From NCBI RefSeq assembly GCF_000336995.1, contig NZ_AOJI01000026.1:110057-174056 (forward strand): a DNA stretch of 64,000 bases. Direction: 5' to 3'. Each line of letters begins with the position of its first letter. Position 1 is the first letter of the stretch. The stretch is from Halorubrum aidingense JCM 13560 (lineage in GTDB: Archaea > Halobacteriota > Halobacteria > Halobacteriales > Haloferacaceae). The notes below the pieces were generated by a model. The model was not told the DNA's origin. It did not search any database and was given only the letters and a program-made list of their open reading frames with translations. The position numbers were made by a program, and so were the translations under genes. Positions 16,832 through 24,995 of this stretch are shown one piece after another.

Positions 16832-18139
16832 TCATAAAGGCTCGCTTCGAGCCGGATCCGAGAGCGTCGCCGCCCAGATCGCGGGCAATCGCGCGTACAC
16901 CGCGGCGTTTCGAGACAGCGCCTCAGTCGTCGTGTACTCGTCGACGGCGTGGACCGTGTCCGTGCCGAAGCCGAACTCGACGGTCGGCACGCCCGCGTGT
17001 CTGAACGTCTTCGCGTCGCCGCCGCCGGTGGCGCTCCGGCGGAAGATGCGATCGCCGGAGACGTCGGCCGCGGTCGCGGTGACGGCCTCGACGAGCGGGC
17101 TGTCGACCGGTTCGTGGCTGCCGACCGACCAGCTCACGTCCGCGATCGACACCGCCGGGAACTCGGCGAGGCAGTCGCGGACGTCCGCGAGCACGTCGGC
17201 CGTCTCGACGCCGGCGGTGAACCGGGCGTCGAGCCGAGCGGTCGCCGCGTCCGGGACGGTGTTGATCGCGTCGCCGCCCTCGATCGTTCCGAGGTTCACC
17301 GTCGGGTGCTCGAAGAGGTCGCGGGCCGCGTCGGCGCCCAGCGTCGGCTCGTAGTACTCGACCGACTCCTCGACAATCGGCCGGATCGCCTCGTCGAGAC
17401 GGAGTTCGCGGGCGGGGAGCCGCGACCGGAGCAGCGAGACCGCCTCCCAGAGCCGATCGATCGCGTTGTCACCGAGCGACGGCCGGGAGCCGTGCGCGGC
17501 GGTCCCCGTCGCGCGCAGCGTGAGCCAGATACTCCCGCGATCGGCGACCGTGACGGAGTGGTGCCCGCCCGAGCAGGTGGTCTCGCCGATGACGCAGGCG
17601 TCCGGAGCGAGCCGGTCGAGCGCACCGCTCTCGACGAGGGTGTCGACGCCCGCGGCGCCTCCCGTCTCCTCGTCGCTCACGATCGCGAACGCGAGCGACA
17701 CCGGAGGGTCGCCGTCGGGGGCGACGAGCGCCTCCGCGGCGGCGAGCATCGCCGCGAGAGGCCCCTTCATATCCGTCGCACCCCGGCCGTACAGCCGGTC
17801 CTCGTCGCGCTCCCCGAGCGGGTCGCGCGTCCAGGCGCTCGCGTCGAACGGGACGGTATCGACGTGGCCGTTGTACAGCAGCGTCCGGTCCCTCGAACCC
17901 GGCAGCGTCGCGAGCACGTTCGGCTTCGCCGGGTCGGTGGCGACGCGCTCGGTGTGGAACCCGAGCCCCGCGAGGAAGTCGTCGATGTAGTCGGCGATCT
18001 CGCGGACGTCACCGGGAGGATTCTGGGTGTCGATGGCGATCAGGTCGGTCGCGATCTCGACGACGCGTTCGGTCGAGAGACGACGGTCGACGGCGTCGGT
18101 CGTCTCCGACGGCGAGGGGTCGGACGTGTCGTGTGTCAT
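16832..18139 (-). CDS. M20-family metallopeptidase (ArgE/DapE-like)
   Basis: 435 residues. The first zinc ligand is in NGHVDTVPF, the bridging Asp in GRGATDMKGPLAAM, the catalytic Glu pair in IVSDEETGG, and the last His near FGTDTVHAVDEY. A dimerisation domain sits in the middle (about residues 190-310). These features suit succinyl-diaminopimelate desuccinylase, acetylornithine deacetylase or a related amidohydrolase; the substrate cannot be set. The chosen ATG gives MTHDTSD; the longer open frame crosses a tandem repeat. It precedes the thioredoxin gene. Confidence 0.9.
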   Translation of the reverse strand: MTHDTSDPSPSETTDAVDRRLSTERVVEIATDLIAIDTQNPPGDVREIADYIDDFLAGLGFHTERVATDPAKPNVLATLPGSRDRTLLYNGHVDTVPFDASAWTRDPLGERDEDRLYGRGATDMKGPLAAMLAAAEALVAPDGDPPVSLAFAIVSDEETGGAAGVDTLVESGALDRLAPDACVIGETTCSGGHHSVTVADRGSIWLTLRATGTAAHGSRPSLGDNAIDRLWEAVSLLRSRLPARELRLDEAIRPIVEESVEYYEPTLGADAARDLFEHPTVNLGTIEGGDAINTVPDAATARLDARFTAGVETADVLADVRDCLAEFPAVSIADVSWSVGSHEPVDSPLVEAVTATAADVSGDRIFRRSATGGGDAKTFRHAGVPTVEFGFGTDTVHAVDEYTTTEALSRNAAVYARLPAIWAATLSDPARSEPL

Positions 18140-18248
18140 GGTGAGGAATCTTGTCGTGAGGGTATCAATCGGACGACGGCGAGGGCGTGTCGAGCGTGGA
18201 TCGGAGTGAACCGAGCGTGGGGAAGGGAGCGCGACGAGAGGGAAGCGC

Positions 18249-18320
18249 GCGTTGACAGCGAAGCGCGTGTCGACAGGGAAACGCGTGTCGACAGGCGAGT
18301 ATGTGTCGACGGGGCGCGGA
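18249..18320. repeat. Tandem repeat, 18-bp unit x4
   Basis: Four adjoining 18-bp units based on GTGTCGACAGGGAAACGC, decaying from unit to unit. The last unit ends exactly next to the stop codon of the YeeE/YedE-like gene (18321-18323). It lies in the spacer before the M20 peptidase gene. The minus strand stays open across it, reading a Pro-Val-Asp-Thr iteration, but I judge it non-coding. Confidence 0.85.
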
Positions 18321-18779
18321 TCAGTCGTCGCCGGGCGCGGCCGCGGCGGCGGCGTCCGCCTCGCGACTGCGCCAGACGCCCTGCGCGTACGCGCCGATGA
18401 ACATCCCGCCGATCGCGTAGAGGATCGGCCAGTTCCCGATGCCGAGACTGGCGTAGGCGGCGCCCGGGCAGATCCCGGAGAGCCCCCAGCCAACGCCGAA
18501 GATCGAGCCGCCGATCAGGACGTTGCGGTCGAACGATTTCAGCCGGCGGCCGTACGGGCGGCCGGTGAGCGGCGCCGAGCCGCGCAGTTTCGGGAGCGTC
18601 CAGAACGCGATCCCGGCGACGATCGAGCCGCCGAACATCACGAACAGGAGCCCGAAGTCGTCGAAGAGCAGGAAGTCGATGACGACCTCCGGCCGGGCCA
18701 TGTGGCTGAAGCCGAGCCCGAAGCCGAACACGAGCCCCCCGACGAGGATCAGCGGCAGGAAGAGGGGATGCCGGCTCAC
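18321..18779 (-). CDS. YeeE/YedE-family sulfur transporter, second half
   Basis: 152 residues, GTG start overlapping the stop of the upstream half (GTGA). Several transmembrane segments are visible, and GLSGICPGAAYASLG carries the conserved cysteine thought to handle thiosulfate or persulfide in YeeE/TsuA proteins. Bacterial YeeE is a single protein of about 350 residues; here it is split in two, as in many archaea. The adjacent rhodanese-beta-lactamase gene upstream supports a sulfur role. Confidence 0.88.
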   Translation of the reverse strand: MSRHPLFLPLILVGGLVFGFGLGFSHMARPEVVIDFLLFDDFGLLFVMFGGSIVAGIAFWTLPKLRGSAPLTGRPYGRRLKSFDRNVLIGGSIFGVGWGLSGICPGAAYASLGIGNWPILYAIGGMFIGAYAQGVWRSREADAAAAAAPGDD

Positions 18780-19300
18780 AGCCCCACCCCCAGCGCCGAC
18801 ACGAGATTGGCGGTCACGATCGCGACGACGAGGAACGTCGCCACGCCGACCAGCGACGTACGAGAGACCGATCCGACGCCGCAGATCCCGTGACCGGACG
18901 TACACCCCTTCCCGACGCGGGTGCCGATCCCGACGAGGATCCCGCCGACGAACAGCCGCCACGGCGAGACCTCGGTCGTCCAGCCGCTGCCGGCGAGCGA
19001 CCAGGGGTCGCCCTGATAGATCAGCGCGTAGATCGCCGCGCCACCGACGATCCCGAGGGTGAACACGACGCGCCAGTCGCGGGACGGGCGGTACTGCTTG
19101 AATCGGGATTGCCCGGAGACGTACGACAGCGTCGACTCGAGGAACGTGCTCGCCCCGGCCGTGATCCCCGTCCCGATGTAGATAAGGACGGTTCCGAGAC
19201 CGACGAAGAGTCCGCCGATCGCGTACCGAGAGACGCCGTTCGGAAACGCCGCCTCCATGGTTCCGGCGCCGAGCAGGTCGGCGACGGCGGCGTCGATCAC
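18776..19300 (-). CDS. YeeE/YedE-family sulfur transporter, first half
   Basis: 174 residues with about four membrane segments. Conserved cysteines lie in GKGCTSGHGICGVG, the first-half counterpart of the sulfur-relay motif. The GTG start at 19300 gives 22 residues before FPNGVSRYAIGG, matching the usual N-terminus; ATG at 19258 is an alternative. It follows the rhodanese-beta-lactamase gene by 75 nt on the same strand and overlaps the second half, so these three form one unit. Likely imports thiosulfate, sulfide or a persulfide form. Confidence 0.88.
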   Translation of the reverse strand: MIDAAVADLLGAGTMEAAFPNGVSRYAIGGLFVGLGTVLIYIGTGITAGASTFLESTLSYVSGQSRFKQYRPSRDWRVVFTLGIVGGAAIYALIYQGDPWSLAGSGWTTEVSPWRLFVGGILVGIGTRVGKGCTSGHGICGVGSVSRTSLVGVATFLVVAIVTANLVSALGVGL

Positions 19301-19375
19301 CGTCGGTCACCTCCGGGGGCGATCGTCGGCGTCCCCGTCGCGGGGGCGTCCGCTTCGATCCCGTTCACGGCGGGA

Positions 19376-20584
19376 TCAGTCGTCGCTCGTGAGCGCATCT
19401 TGGCTCGCGGCGCAGTTGTTCGGGCCGAGTTCGAGCGTGAACGCTTCGTCGTCGTCGACGGCGTTCTGTCCGAGGTTCGTCGCGATGATGTCCTCGTAGT
19501 TGGCCGGGCGCGGGGGCATGTCGGCGAGGACGATGTCGACGAACTCGTCTTCGTCGACCGAGAGCGCGTCCATCCGCTCGCGGAGCTCGCCTATCGGCGC
19601 GGTGTACGTGCCGTCCGCGGCGGCCTCGGCCGCGTCGCTGAAGTGCGCGCCGCCGACGAGTACGTCGTCGTCGAACGCGAGCACGCGGTTCTGCAGCGAA
19701 TCGTACAGCATGCGAGCCGCCTCGGGGGCACCGTCGTCGCCCTCTTCGAGGTCTGGACGCGCGACGCTCTCGATGAACAGGCCGTCGCCCGTCGCGAGCA
19801 GGCTGTCGCCGAGCAGGTAGGACGTCATCCCGGTCGTGTGGCCGGGCGTGAACACCGTCTCGACGGCCGCGTCGCCGACGGCGAACGCGTCGCCGTCCTC
19901 GACCAGCGTCACGTCGTCGGTGTAGGTGACGCCCCGGTCGGCGGCGGCCGCGGGGAGCATCGCCTCGACGCCCTCGGCGGCGAGGTCGCGGAGCCCCGAG
20001 ATGTGATCGGCGTGCACGTGCGTGTCGAACGCGTACGTGAGCTCGACACCAAGCTCTTCGGCGTCGGCGAGGTAGCGGTCGGTGAACGCGCGCAGGGGGT
20101 CGACGATCGCGGCCTCGCCGTCGTCGTACAGCAGGTACCCGAGACAGCCGCTGGAGGGGCGCTGGTACTGCAGCAGCGTCCCCGGGCCGTCGTACTCGGT
20201 GACTTCGTGCGCCTCGTAGATCGAGGCCCACCCGTTCATCCCGTTTTCGAGGTGATCGACGTCGTAGCCGCGGTCGGCGAGCGCACCCGCGACGTACTCG
20301 CTGGCACCGCCCTTCGCACAGAGCACGGTGACGTGCTCGTCTGCGGGGATCTGATCGAGGACGTCCTCGCTGATCTCCTCGTCGAGGAACTCGAAGTACG
20401 GCACGTTGATCGAGGTGACGTTCTCGCCGTCGATGCGCCACTCCTCGTAATCGCTCGACATCCGGGCGTCGAGCAGCGTTACCGCCTCGCCGTCGTCGAT
20501 GCGAGCTTTGAGCGATTCGGGTTCGATCGAGTCAACGTCCGAGTCCGGCGTCGGAAAGTCCATCTCGTCTGCGTCCATGTACAT
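19376..20584 (-). CDS. Rhodanese / metallo-beta-lactamase fusion (persulfide dioxygenase-like)
   Basis: 402 residues. The N-terminal rhodanese domain (about 15-110) has the sulfur-accepting Cys in VLCAKGGAS. The C-terminal metallo-beta-lactamase domain has THVHADHISG (HxHxDH) and TPGHTTGM, the pattern of ETHE1-like persulfide dioxygenases and related thiol hydrolases. It would transfer sulfane sulfur and oxidise or hydrolyse a persulfide. The start at 20584 lies 25 nt after a CTTAAG box on the minus strand; ATG at 20578 is an alternative. It is divergent from tusA and leads the YeeE/YedE unit. Confidence 0.9.
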   Translation of the reverse strand: MYMDADEMDFPTPDSDVDSIEPESLKARIDDGEAVTLLDARMSSDYEEWRIDGENVTSINVPYFEFLDEEISEDVLDQIPADEHVTVLCAKGGASEYVAGALADRGYDVDHLENGMNGWASIYEAHEVTEYDGPGTLLQYQRPSSGCLGYLLYDDGEAAIVDPLRAFTDRYLADAEELGVELTYAFDTHVHADHISGLRDLAAEGVEAMLPAAAADRGVTYTDDVTLVEDGDAFAVGDAAVETVFTPGHTTGMTSYLLGDSLLATGDGLFIESVARPDLEEGDDGAPEAARMLYDSLQNRVLAFDDDVLVGGAHFSDAAEAAADGTYTAPIGELRERMDALSVDEDEFVDIVLADMPPRPANYEDIIATNLGQNAVDDDEAFTLELGPNNCAASQDALTSDD

Positions 20585-20630
20585 CCACTCGTAACGGGGC
20601 GAGGAACTTAAGAGTTCGTATAGTAATTCA

Positions 20631-20644
20631 CTATATACACAATA
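20631..20644 (-). promoter_or_regulatory. Shared sulfur-operon motif, site 1
   Basis: On the minus strand reads TATTGTGTATATAG, upstream of the rhodanese-beta-lactamase gene. It overlaps an inverted repeat TATAGT-AATTC-ACTATA (20620-20636). Related sequences lie at 20778-20790 and 24912-24924, each near a promoter of the same sulfur island. A common repressor is possible. Confidence 0.35.
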
Positions 20645-20658
20645 TAATATGAGGCGAG

Positions 20659-20720
20659 TATCGTTCAAAGAACCTTCGTACGCACGTATGACGCAATAAG
20701 TGGATATTGATATCGTTCAA
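20659..20720 (+). repeat. Direct repeat TATCGTTCAA (two copies)
   Basis: TATCGTTCAA occurs at 20659-20668 and again at 20711-20720, 52 nt apart, in the divergent spacer between the rhodanese gene and tusA. A partial third copy, TTGTTCAAG, is near 20729. They may be regulator sites; no other gene in the window shows them. Confidence 0.35.
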
Positions 20721-20777
20721 TAATTCAGTTGTTCAAGTCAACCACAAGTATCGACACACTTATACCGCGGAAACCAG

Positions 20778-20790
20778 TATTGTGTGATAG
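20778..20790 (+). promoter_or_regulatory. Shared sulfur-operon motif, site 2
   Basis: TATTGTGTGATAG lies between the TATA box of tusA (CTTATAC, about 20759-20765) and its start codon, so it is near the transcription start and well placed for repression. It is followed by a CCCC-AACAC-GGGG hairpin (20791-20803) just before the ATG. Confidence 0.35.
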
Positions 20791-20812
20791 CCCCAACACG
20801 GGGGAACCAATC

Positions 20813-21067
20813 ATGAGTACGGAAACCGCAGCCGAGACGCTGGACGTGAAAGGACAGAACTGCCCGATGCCGGTCGTGAAGACCCGCGGCGCCTTCGACG
20901 ACCTCGCCGCCGGCGAGGTGCTCGAAGTGATCGCCACCGACTCCGGCAGCATGAGCGACATCGCCGGCTGGGCGGAGTCGACAGACAACGCCGAGCTCGT
21001 CGGCCAAGAAGAGGCGACCGAGGGCGGCGAGGACGTGTACAAACACTACGTCCGGAAGACCGAGTGA
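20813..21067 (+). CDS. tusA: TusA-family sulfur carrier
   Basis: 84 residues; LDVKGQNCPMPVVKTR has the TusA CPxP signature with the persulfide-carrying Cys. It passes sulfane sulfur between rhodanese-type donors and acceptors. It is one base away from the DsrE-like gene downstream and divergent from the rhodanese-beta-lactamase gene, fitting a sulfur relay. The chosen ATG gives MSTETAAETL; the TATA box 50 nt upstream implies a short leader containing a small GC hairpin. Confidence 0.92.
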   Translation: MSTETAAETLDVKGQNCPMPVVKTRGAFDDLAAGEVLEVIATDSGSMSDIAGWAESTDNAELVGQEEATEGGEDVYKHYVRKTE

Positions 21068-21068
21068 A

Positions 21069-21656
21069 ATGAGCGCGGACACACCGGCGTCGTCGGACGC
21101 CGACCCCGCTCCCGAGGCCGTCGCCGACCTCCAGGCGCGGATCGAGGAGCTCGAAACCGAGGTGTCGGACCTCCGGACCGAGGTCGACGACGACGGCCCC
21201 AAGAAGATGGTGATCATCGCGACGAAGGGGACCCTCGACATGGCGTATCCGCCCCTCATCCTCGCGAGCACCGCCGCCGCGTTCGGCTACGACGTCACCG
21301 TCTTCCACACGTTCTGGGGACTCGAGATCCTCCACGAGGAGAACTCGAAGAACCTCCAGCTCAGCTCCGTGGGGAACCCGAACATGCCGGTGCCGAACAT
21401 GATCGCCGCGCTGCCCGGCATGGATCGGATGACGACCCGCATGATGCGAAACAGGATCGCCGAGAACGAAGTCGCCTCGATCGAGGAGCTGATCGAGACC
21501 TCCATCGCCACCGGCGTGGACCTGCAGGCGTGTCAGATGACGATCGACCTCCTCGGTTACGACGAGGACGACTTCTACGACGGTGTCACCACCGGCGTCG
21601 GGGCCGCCTCGGCGTTCCAGGACATGGTCGAGGCGGACATCCAGCTGCTGGTCTGA
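21069..21656 (+). CDS. DsrE/DsrF-like (DsrE2) protein
   Basis: 195 residues. The N-terminal 40 residues are a charged coiled-coil stretch (ARIEELETEVSDLRTEVDDD). The rest is a DsrE-like alpha/beta domain beginning KKMVIIATKGTLDMAYPPLI, with a conserved cysteine in LQACQMTIDLLGY that probably carries persulfide. DsrE2 proteins are found with TusA and rhodanese and are often membrane-associated. Co-transcribed with tusA (1-nt gap). Confidence 0.88.
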   Translation: MSADTPASSDADPAPEAVADLQARIEELETEVSDLRTEVDDDGPKKMVIIATKGTLDMAYPPLILASTAAAFGYDVTVFHTFWGLEILHEENSKNLQLSSVGNPNMPVPNMIAALPGMDRMTTRMMRNRIAENEVASIEELIETSIATGVDLQACQMTIDLLGYDEDDFYDGVTTGVGAASAFQDMVEADIQLLV

Positions 21657-21780
21657 GCTCGCGGAGACCGCGGAGACAACAGAGATAGCAGACAGCAGAC
21701 ACACGCTCTTTCCTCCCGTTTCGATCGGTATCGCCGAGAGCGGCGGCACCGGAGGACCGTCCCGACGCGGCCGACTGCGT

Positions 21781-22779
21781 CTACCGGATATCCACCGCGT
21801 CACCAGCGGCTGCGCTCTCCGAGAGCGCGTCGATGACCCGCATGTTTTCGATCGCCGAGGCGCCGTCGGTCAGGGGAGTCTCGCCGGCGGCGACGCAGTC
21901 GGCGAAGCGGTCGACCTGCAGCCGGTACTGATCAACCGGTCCGAACGTCTCGACGCCGCGTCGGCCGTCGATCTCGTAGGTCAGTTCCACCGGCTCGTCG
22001 GCGGGCGCGTCGAACGCCCGATCGACGGCGATCCACCCGTTTGTCGCGTCGATCCGGTACCGCTGGACGAGCCGGGTGTCGAATCCGGACGCGATCCGCG
22101 CCGATCGACCGTCCTCGTACTCCAGTACGCCCGCAAGTTCGGTGTCGACGCCGGCCCCGCGAGTGTCGTTCGCGTGTGCGTACGCCCGGTCCGGACTCCC
22201 GAGTACCGCCCCGACGATCGACACCGGGTAACAGCCGACGTCCATCAGCGACCCGCCGGCGAGGTCCGGGTCGAGCCGCACGTCGTTCGGGCGGTCGTAC
22301 AGCGGGAACCGGAACGTCGCGGTCACCGTGCGCACGTCGTCTAACTCCCGATCGACCAGTTCGAGGACGCGCTCGGTGCGCGGGTGGTACCGGTACATGA
22401 ACGCCTCCATCAGGGTGACGCCTCGGTCCGCGCAGTGGTCGACGACCTCGCGCGCCTCCGCCGCGTCGCTCGCGAGCGGCTTCTCACAGAGCACGTCGAG
22501 CCCCGCGTCGGCCGCTCGCATCGTCCACTCGGCGTGGAGCCCGTTCGGGAGCGGAACGTAGACGGCATCGATCTCGTCGTCCGCCAAAAGCGCCTCGTAG
22601 GAGCCGTAGCTCCGGGGAATCGAGAGTTCCGCCGCGAACCGCGCCGCGCGGTCGTCGTCGCGAGAGGCCACCGCGCCGACCGCGTGGTCGCTCGACGCGA
22701 TCGCCGGGATCACCGCCTTGCGGGCGATTCCCGCGGTTCCGAGCACGCCGAACGTGAGCCGATCGTCCTGTGTTGACAT
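21781..22779 (-). CDS. Gfo/Idh/MocA-family sugar dehydrogenase
   Basis: 332 residues. The Rossmann start FGVLGTAGIARKAVIPAI, the catalytic CEKPLA and the MEAFMYRYHPR segment place it near the NADP-dependent D-xylose and glucose-fructose dehydrogenases of the family. Haloarchaea oxidise pentoses this way, so an aldose dehydrogenase is likely but substrate is not fixed. It looks out of place between two sulfur operons. A CTTTTTATCC box on the minus strand about 25-30 nt before the ATG gives a leaderless promoter. Confidence 0.87.
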   Translation of the reverse strand: MSTQDDRLTFGVLGTAGIARKAVIPAIASSDHAVGAVASRDDDRAARFAAELSIPRSYGSYEALLADDEIDAVYVPLPNGLHAEWTMRAADAGLDVLCEKPLASDAAEAREVVDHCADRGVTLMEAFMYRYHPRTERVLELVDRELDDVRTVTATFRFPLYDRPNDVRLDPDLAGGSLMDVGCYPVSIVGAVLGSPDRAYAHANDTRGAGVDTELAGVLEYEDGRSARIASGFDTRLVQRYRIDATNGWIAVDRAFDAPADEPVELTYEIDGRRGVETFGPVDQYRLQVDRFADCVAAGETPLTDGASAIENMRVIDALSESAAAGDAVDIR

Positions 22780-22819
22780 ACACGGCTGCCGACAGCCCGG
22801 AGGATAAAAAGGGCCGGTG

Positions 22820-23485
22820 TCACTCCTCGTCCGCGACCGCCGCCCGCGACCGGCCGATCGCCTTCGAGATGGCGAGCACGTAGCCGAGCCCGTACTGGAC
22901 CTCGGGATCGCGGACGCTCCGCGCCAGCCCGAGCGCGCCGACGGGTTCGGGATCGCTCCGGTGAGCGGCGCCGACCCCTTCGAGCATCGCCTTCAGCCCG
23001 TCGCGCGTGTCGTCGTCCGCCGCGGTGTCGGCGACCTCGCCGAGCGCCGAGCCGGTGCCGGCGAGCGACCGCACCATCTCGTCGTCGAGGGCGGCCGTCG
23101 CGAGCGAGCCGACCTGCGCCAGCTCCGCGAGCTCGTCTAACGCGCCGCTCCGCTGGAGTTCGGTCAGCGTCTCCATCGCCTCGCGGAGCTCGTCGCCGTT
23201 CGAGCCGACGGTTTCCGCGAGCGCGACGGTCTCGTCGGTCGCGAGCCCGTCGGCGGACTCCGCGAGCGTCGAGGCGGTTCCGGCGAGCTCGACGACCATC
23301 TCGTCGGTGAGCGCGCTCTCGCCGAGCGAGACGACGTCGAGCAGCTCGTTGACCGCGTCGAGCCGCTCGACGAACGCCGCGACCGCCTCCGGGTTCTCGG
23401 CGACGATCGATTCGAGGTCGTCGCGGTCGAGGGCTTCGGGAGCGTCGTCGACGGCGTCGTCGACCGGTGTGGACTCCTCGGACAT
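22820..23485 (-). CDS. DUF1641 protein linked to SQR
   Basis: 221 residues, mostly alpha-helical and acidic, with imperfect repeats of helices that follow a TxxLxxLxxSG pattern (about residues 60-150). The segment DPEVQYGLGYVLAISKAIG near the C-terminus is the DUF1641 signature. Such proteins accompany sulfide:quinone or FAD-NAD oxidoreductases and may be a structural or membrane-anchoring partner. It starts one base after the SQR stop. No catalytic residue is evident. Confidence 0.8.
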   Translation of the reverse strand: MSEESTPVDDAVDDAPEALDRDDLESIVAENPEAVAAFVERLDAVNELLDVVSLGESALTDEMVVELAGTASTLAESADGLATDETVALAETVGSNGDELREAMETLTELQRSGALDELAELAQVGSLATAALDDEMVRSLAGTGSALGEVADTAADDDTRDGLKAMLEGVGAAHRSDPEPVGALGLARSVRDPEVQYGLGYVLAISKAIGRSRAAVADEE

Positions 23486-23486
23486 C

Positions 23487-24632
23487 TCAGAGCAACCCCC
23501 GTGCGGTGAGCCAGTACGAATCGTTGTACGCCAGCTTCGACCAGTGGAGCTTCTCGGACGGCGGCGCCGGTGACGGCGGGTTCTCGTAGTCGAACTCGAC
23601 GAACGACGCCGCGTCCATCCCCGTCTCGACGAAACACAGCGTCTTGCCGTCGTACGTCGCCGTCGCGGGGCGGCCGCGGATCTCGCTCGCGAGCCGCTGG
23701 CTCAGGACCCCGGCCTGGTAGTGGGCGACGCTCCCGGCCTTCGGCACGCCGGTCGTCGCGGCGTCCCCGAGCGCGTACACGTCGTCGGCCGCCTCGGCCT
23801 CCAGGGTGTGTTTGTCCACGTCGACCCAGCCGCGGTCGCCCAGCCCCGCCTCGTCGACGACGTCGACGCCGCGGTGCGGCGGAATCGCCGCGAGGAGGTC
23901 GTAGTCGAGGTCCGTTCCCTCCATGGAGGTGATCGTCTTCGCGTCGGGGTCGACCGACTCGGCGTTGAAGAACGTCTCCACGTTGATGTCGCGCTCGTCC
24001 ATGATCGGCGCCGCCCACTCGGCGATGTGGGGGTTGCCGTGGACGCGCTGGATCGGGTACGTGTAGGTGATCTCGACGTCGTCGCGCAGGCCGCGCTTCC
24101 GGAACCAGTCGTCCGCCATGAAGACGAACTCCAGCGGCGCCGCCGGACACATGTGCGGCGTGCCGACGACGCTCAACACGAGGTGGCCCTCGGTCATCGA
24201 GAGCAACTCGTCGCGGAGCGCCAGCGCGCCGGATTCGGAGTAGTAGTCGTGCCCGCCCGCCGCGAGCCCCGGGATCTCATCGTCGGCGAGCGTCGATCCG
24301 GTCGCGACGACGAGATAGTCGTAGCCGAGCGGCCCGGCGCCGTCGCGGAGCGCCAGCTCCTTGCCGTCGGTGTCGATCGCCGTCACCCGGTCGATCGTGA
24401 GATCGATCCGGTCGTCGACGAGGTCGCGGAGCGGGCGGCGCCCGTCGGCGGGCTCGCGCTGTCCGAAGGGGATGTACAGCCACACCGGCTTGTACACGTG
24501 GTCGGGGTCGTCGTTGATCAGCGTGACCTCGACGTCGCCGGCGTCGATCTCCGGACCGAGACGCTCCGCGAGGTTGTTCGCGAGCACCGCGCCGCCCGTG
24601 CCGCCGCCGAGGATCGCGACGCGTTCGGTCAT
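23487..24632 (-). CDS. sqr: Sulfide:quinone oxidoreductase-like flavoprotein
   Basis: 381 residues. The FAD-binding GGGTGGAVLANNLAERL at the N-terminus, YDYLVVATGST and the second FAD contact VYALGDAATTGVPKAGS are typical of SQR-type NAD(P)H-dehydrogenase II relatives. A likely redox Cys is in GTPHMCPAAPLE, and another in KTLCFVETG; the spacing suits a type III-like SQR but a classic Cys triad is not seen. It would oxidise sulfide to sulfane sulfur and reduce membrane quinone. Operon order is tusA, sqr, DUF1641, each separated by one base. Confidence 0.88.
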   Translation of the reverse strand: MTERVAILGGGTGGAVLANNLAERLGPEIDAGDVEVTLINDDPDHVYKPVWLYIPFGQREPADGRRPLRDLVDDRIDLTIDRVTAIDTDGKELALRDGAGPLGYDYLVVATGSTLADDEIPGLAAGGHDYYSESGALALRDELLSMTEGHLVLSVVGTPHMCPAAPLEFVFMADDWFRKRGLRDDVEITYTYPIQRVHGNPHIAEWAAPIMDERDINVETFFNAESVDPDAKTITSMEGTDLDYDLLAAIPPHRGVDVVDEAGLGDRGWVDVDKHTLEAEAADDVYALGDAATTGVPKAGSVAHYQAGVLSQRLASEIRGRPATATYDGKTLCFVETGMDAASFVEFDYENPPSPAPPSEKLHWSKLAYNDSYWLTARGLL

Positions 24633-24633
24633 C

Positions 24634-24876
24634 TCACGCGACCTCCACGTAGAAGCCGTAGTGGTCGCCGCTCTCGTCGACCGCGACGAGCTCGTTGTCG
24701 GTCTCGTCGACCCACTCGGAGACGTCGGTCAGCGACTGCTCGGCGTCGCTTAAAAGGAGGATAACGTCGCCGGGGCTCGCGGACCGGACTCGACCGATGA
24801 GGTCCATCAGCGGACCCGGACAGGCCGCACCGCGGGCGTCGACGGTATCCGTGGGTTCGATATCGATGGTGGACAT
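24634..24876 (-). CDS. TusA-family sulfur carrier, second copy
   Basis: 80 residues with DARGAACPGPLMDLIG, a variant CPGP rather than CPMP. It is the first gene of the tusA-sqr-DUF1641 unit and would take up the sulfane sulfur produced by SQR. An ATACTATATC box on the minus strand about 27-30 nt upstream makes the mRNA probably leaderless. The chosen ATG gives MSTIDIEPTD; the frame stays open further upstream through the promoter. Confidence 0.9.
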   Translation of the reverse strand: MSTIDIEPTDTVDARGAACPGPLMDLIGRVRSASPGDVILLLSDAEQSLTDVSEWVDETDNELVAVDESGDHYGFYVEVA

Positions 24877-24911
24877 AGGTACAGACGATCGTTCGTTCCC
24901 CAGAGATATAG

Positions 24912-24924
24912 TATTGTGCATCAG
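24912..24924 (+). promoter_or_regulatory. Shared sulfur-operon motif, site 3
   Basis: TATTGTGCATCAG lies just upstream of the minus-strand TATA box of the tusA-sqr unit. It shares TATTGTG and the closing AG with the two sites near 20640 and 20785. Confidence 0.35.
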
Positions 24925-24995
24925 TTCCAAGACAGAGGAATGGAGGCGAACATATTTATACCGCCATCAGTTTCGGCCGCGGCGACGCGATCCGG

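Noticed and set aside
20585..20668. N-terminal extension of the rhodanese-lactamase gene
   Set aside because: The extension crosses its TATA-like box and AT-rich control sequence and lacks coding character.
20791..20803. CCCC-AACAC-GGGG as riboswitch
   Set aside because: Four base pairs only; too small for a riboswitch, kept as a leader hairpin note.
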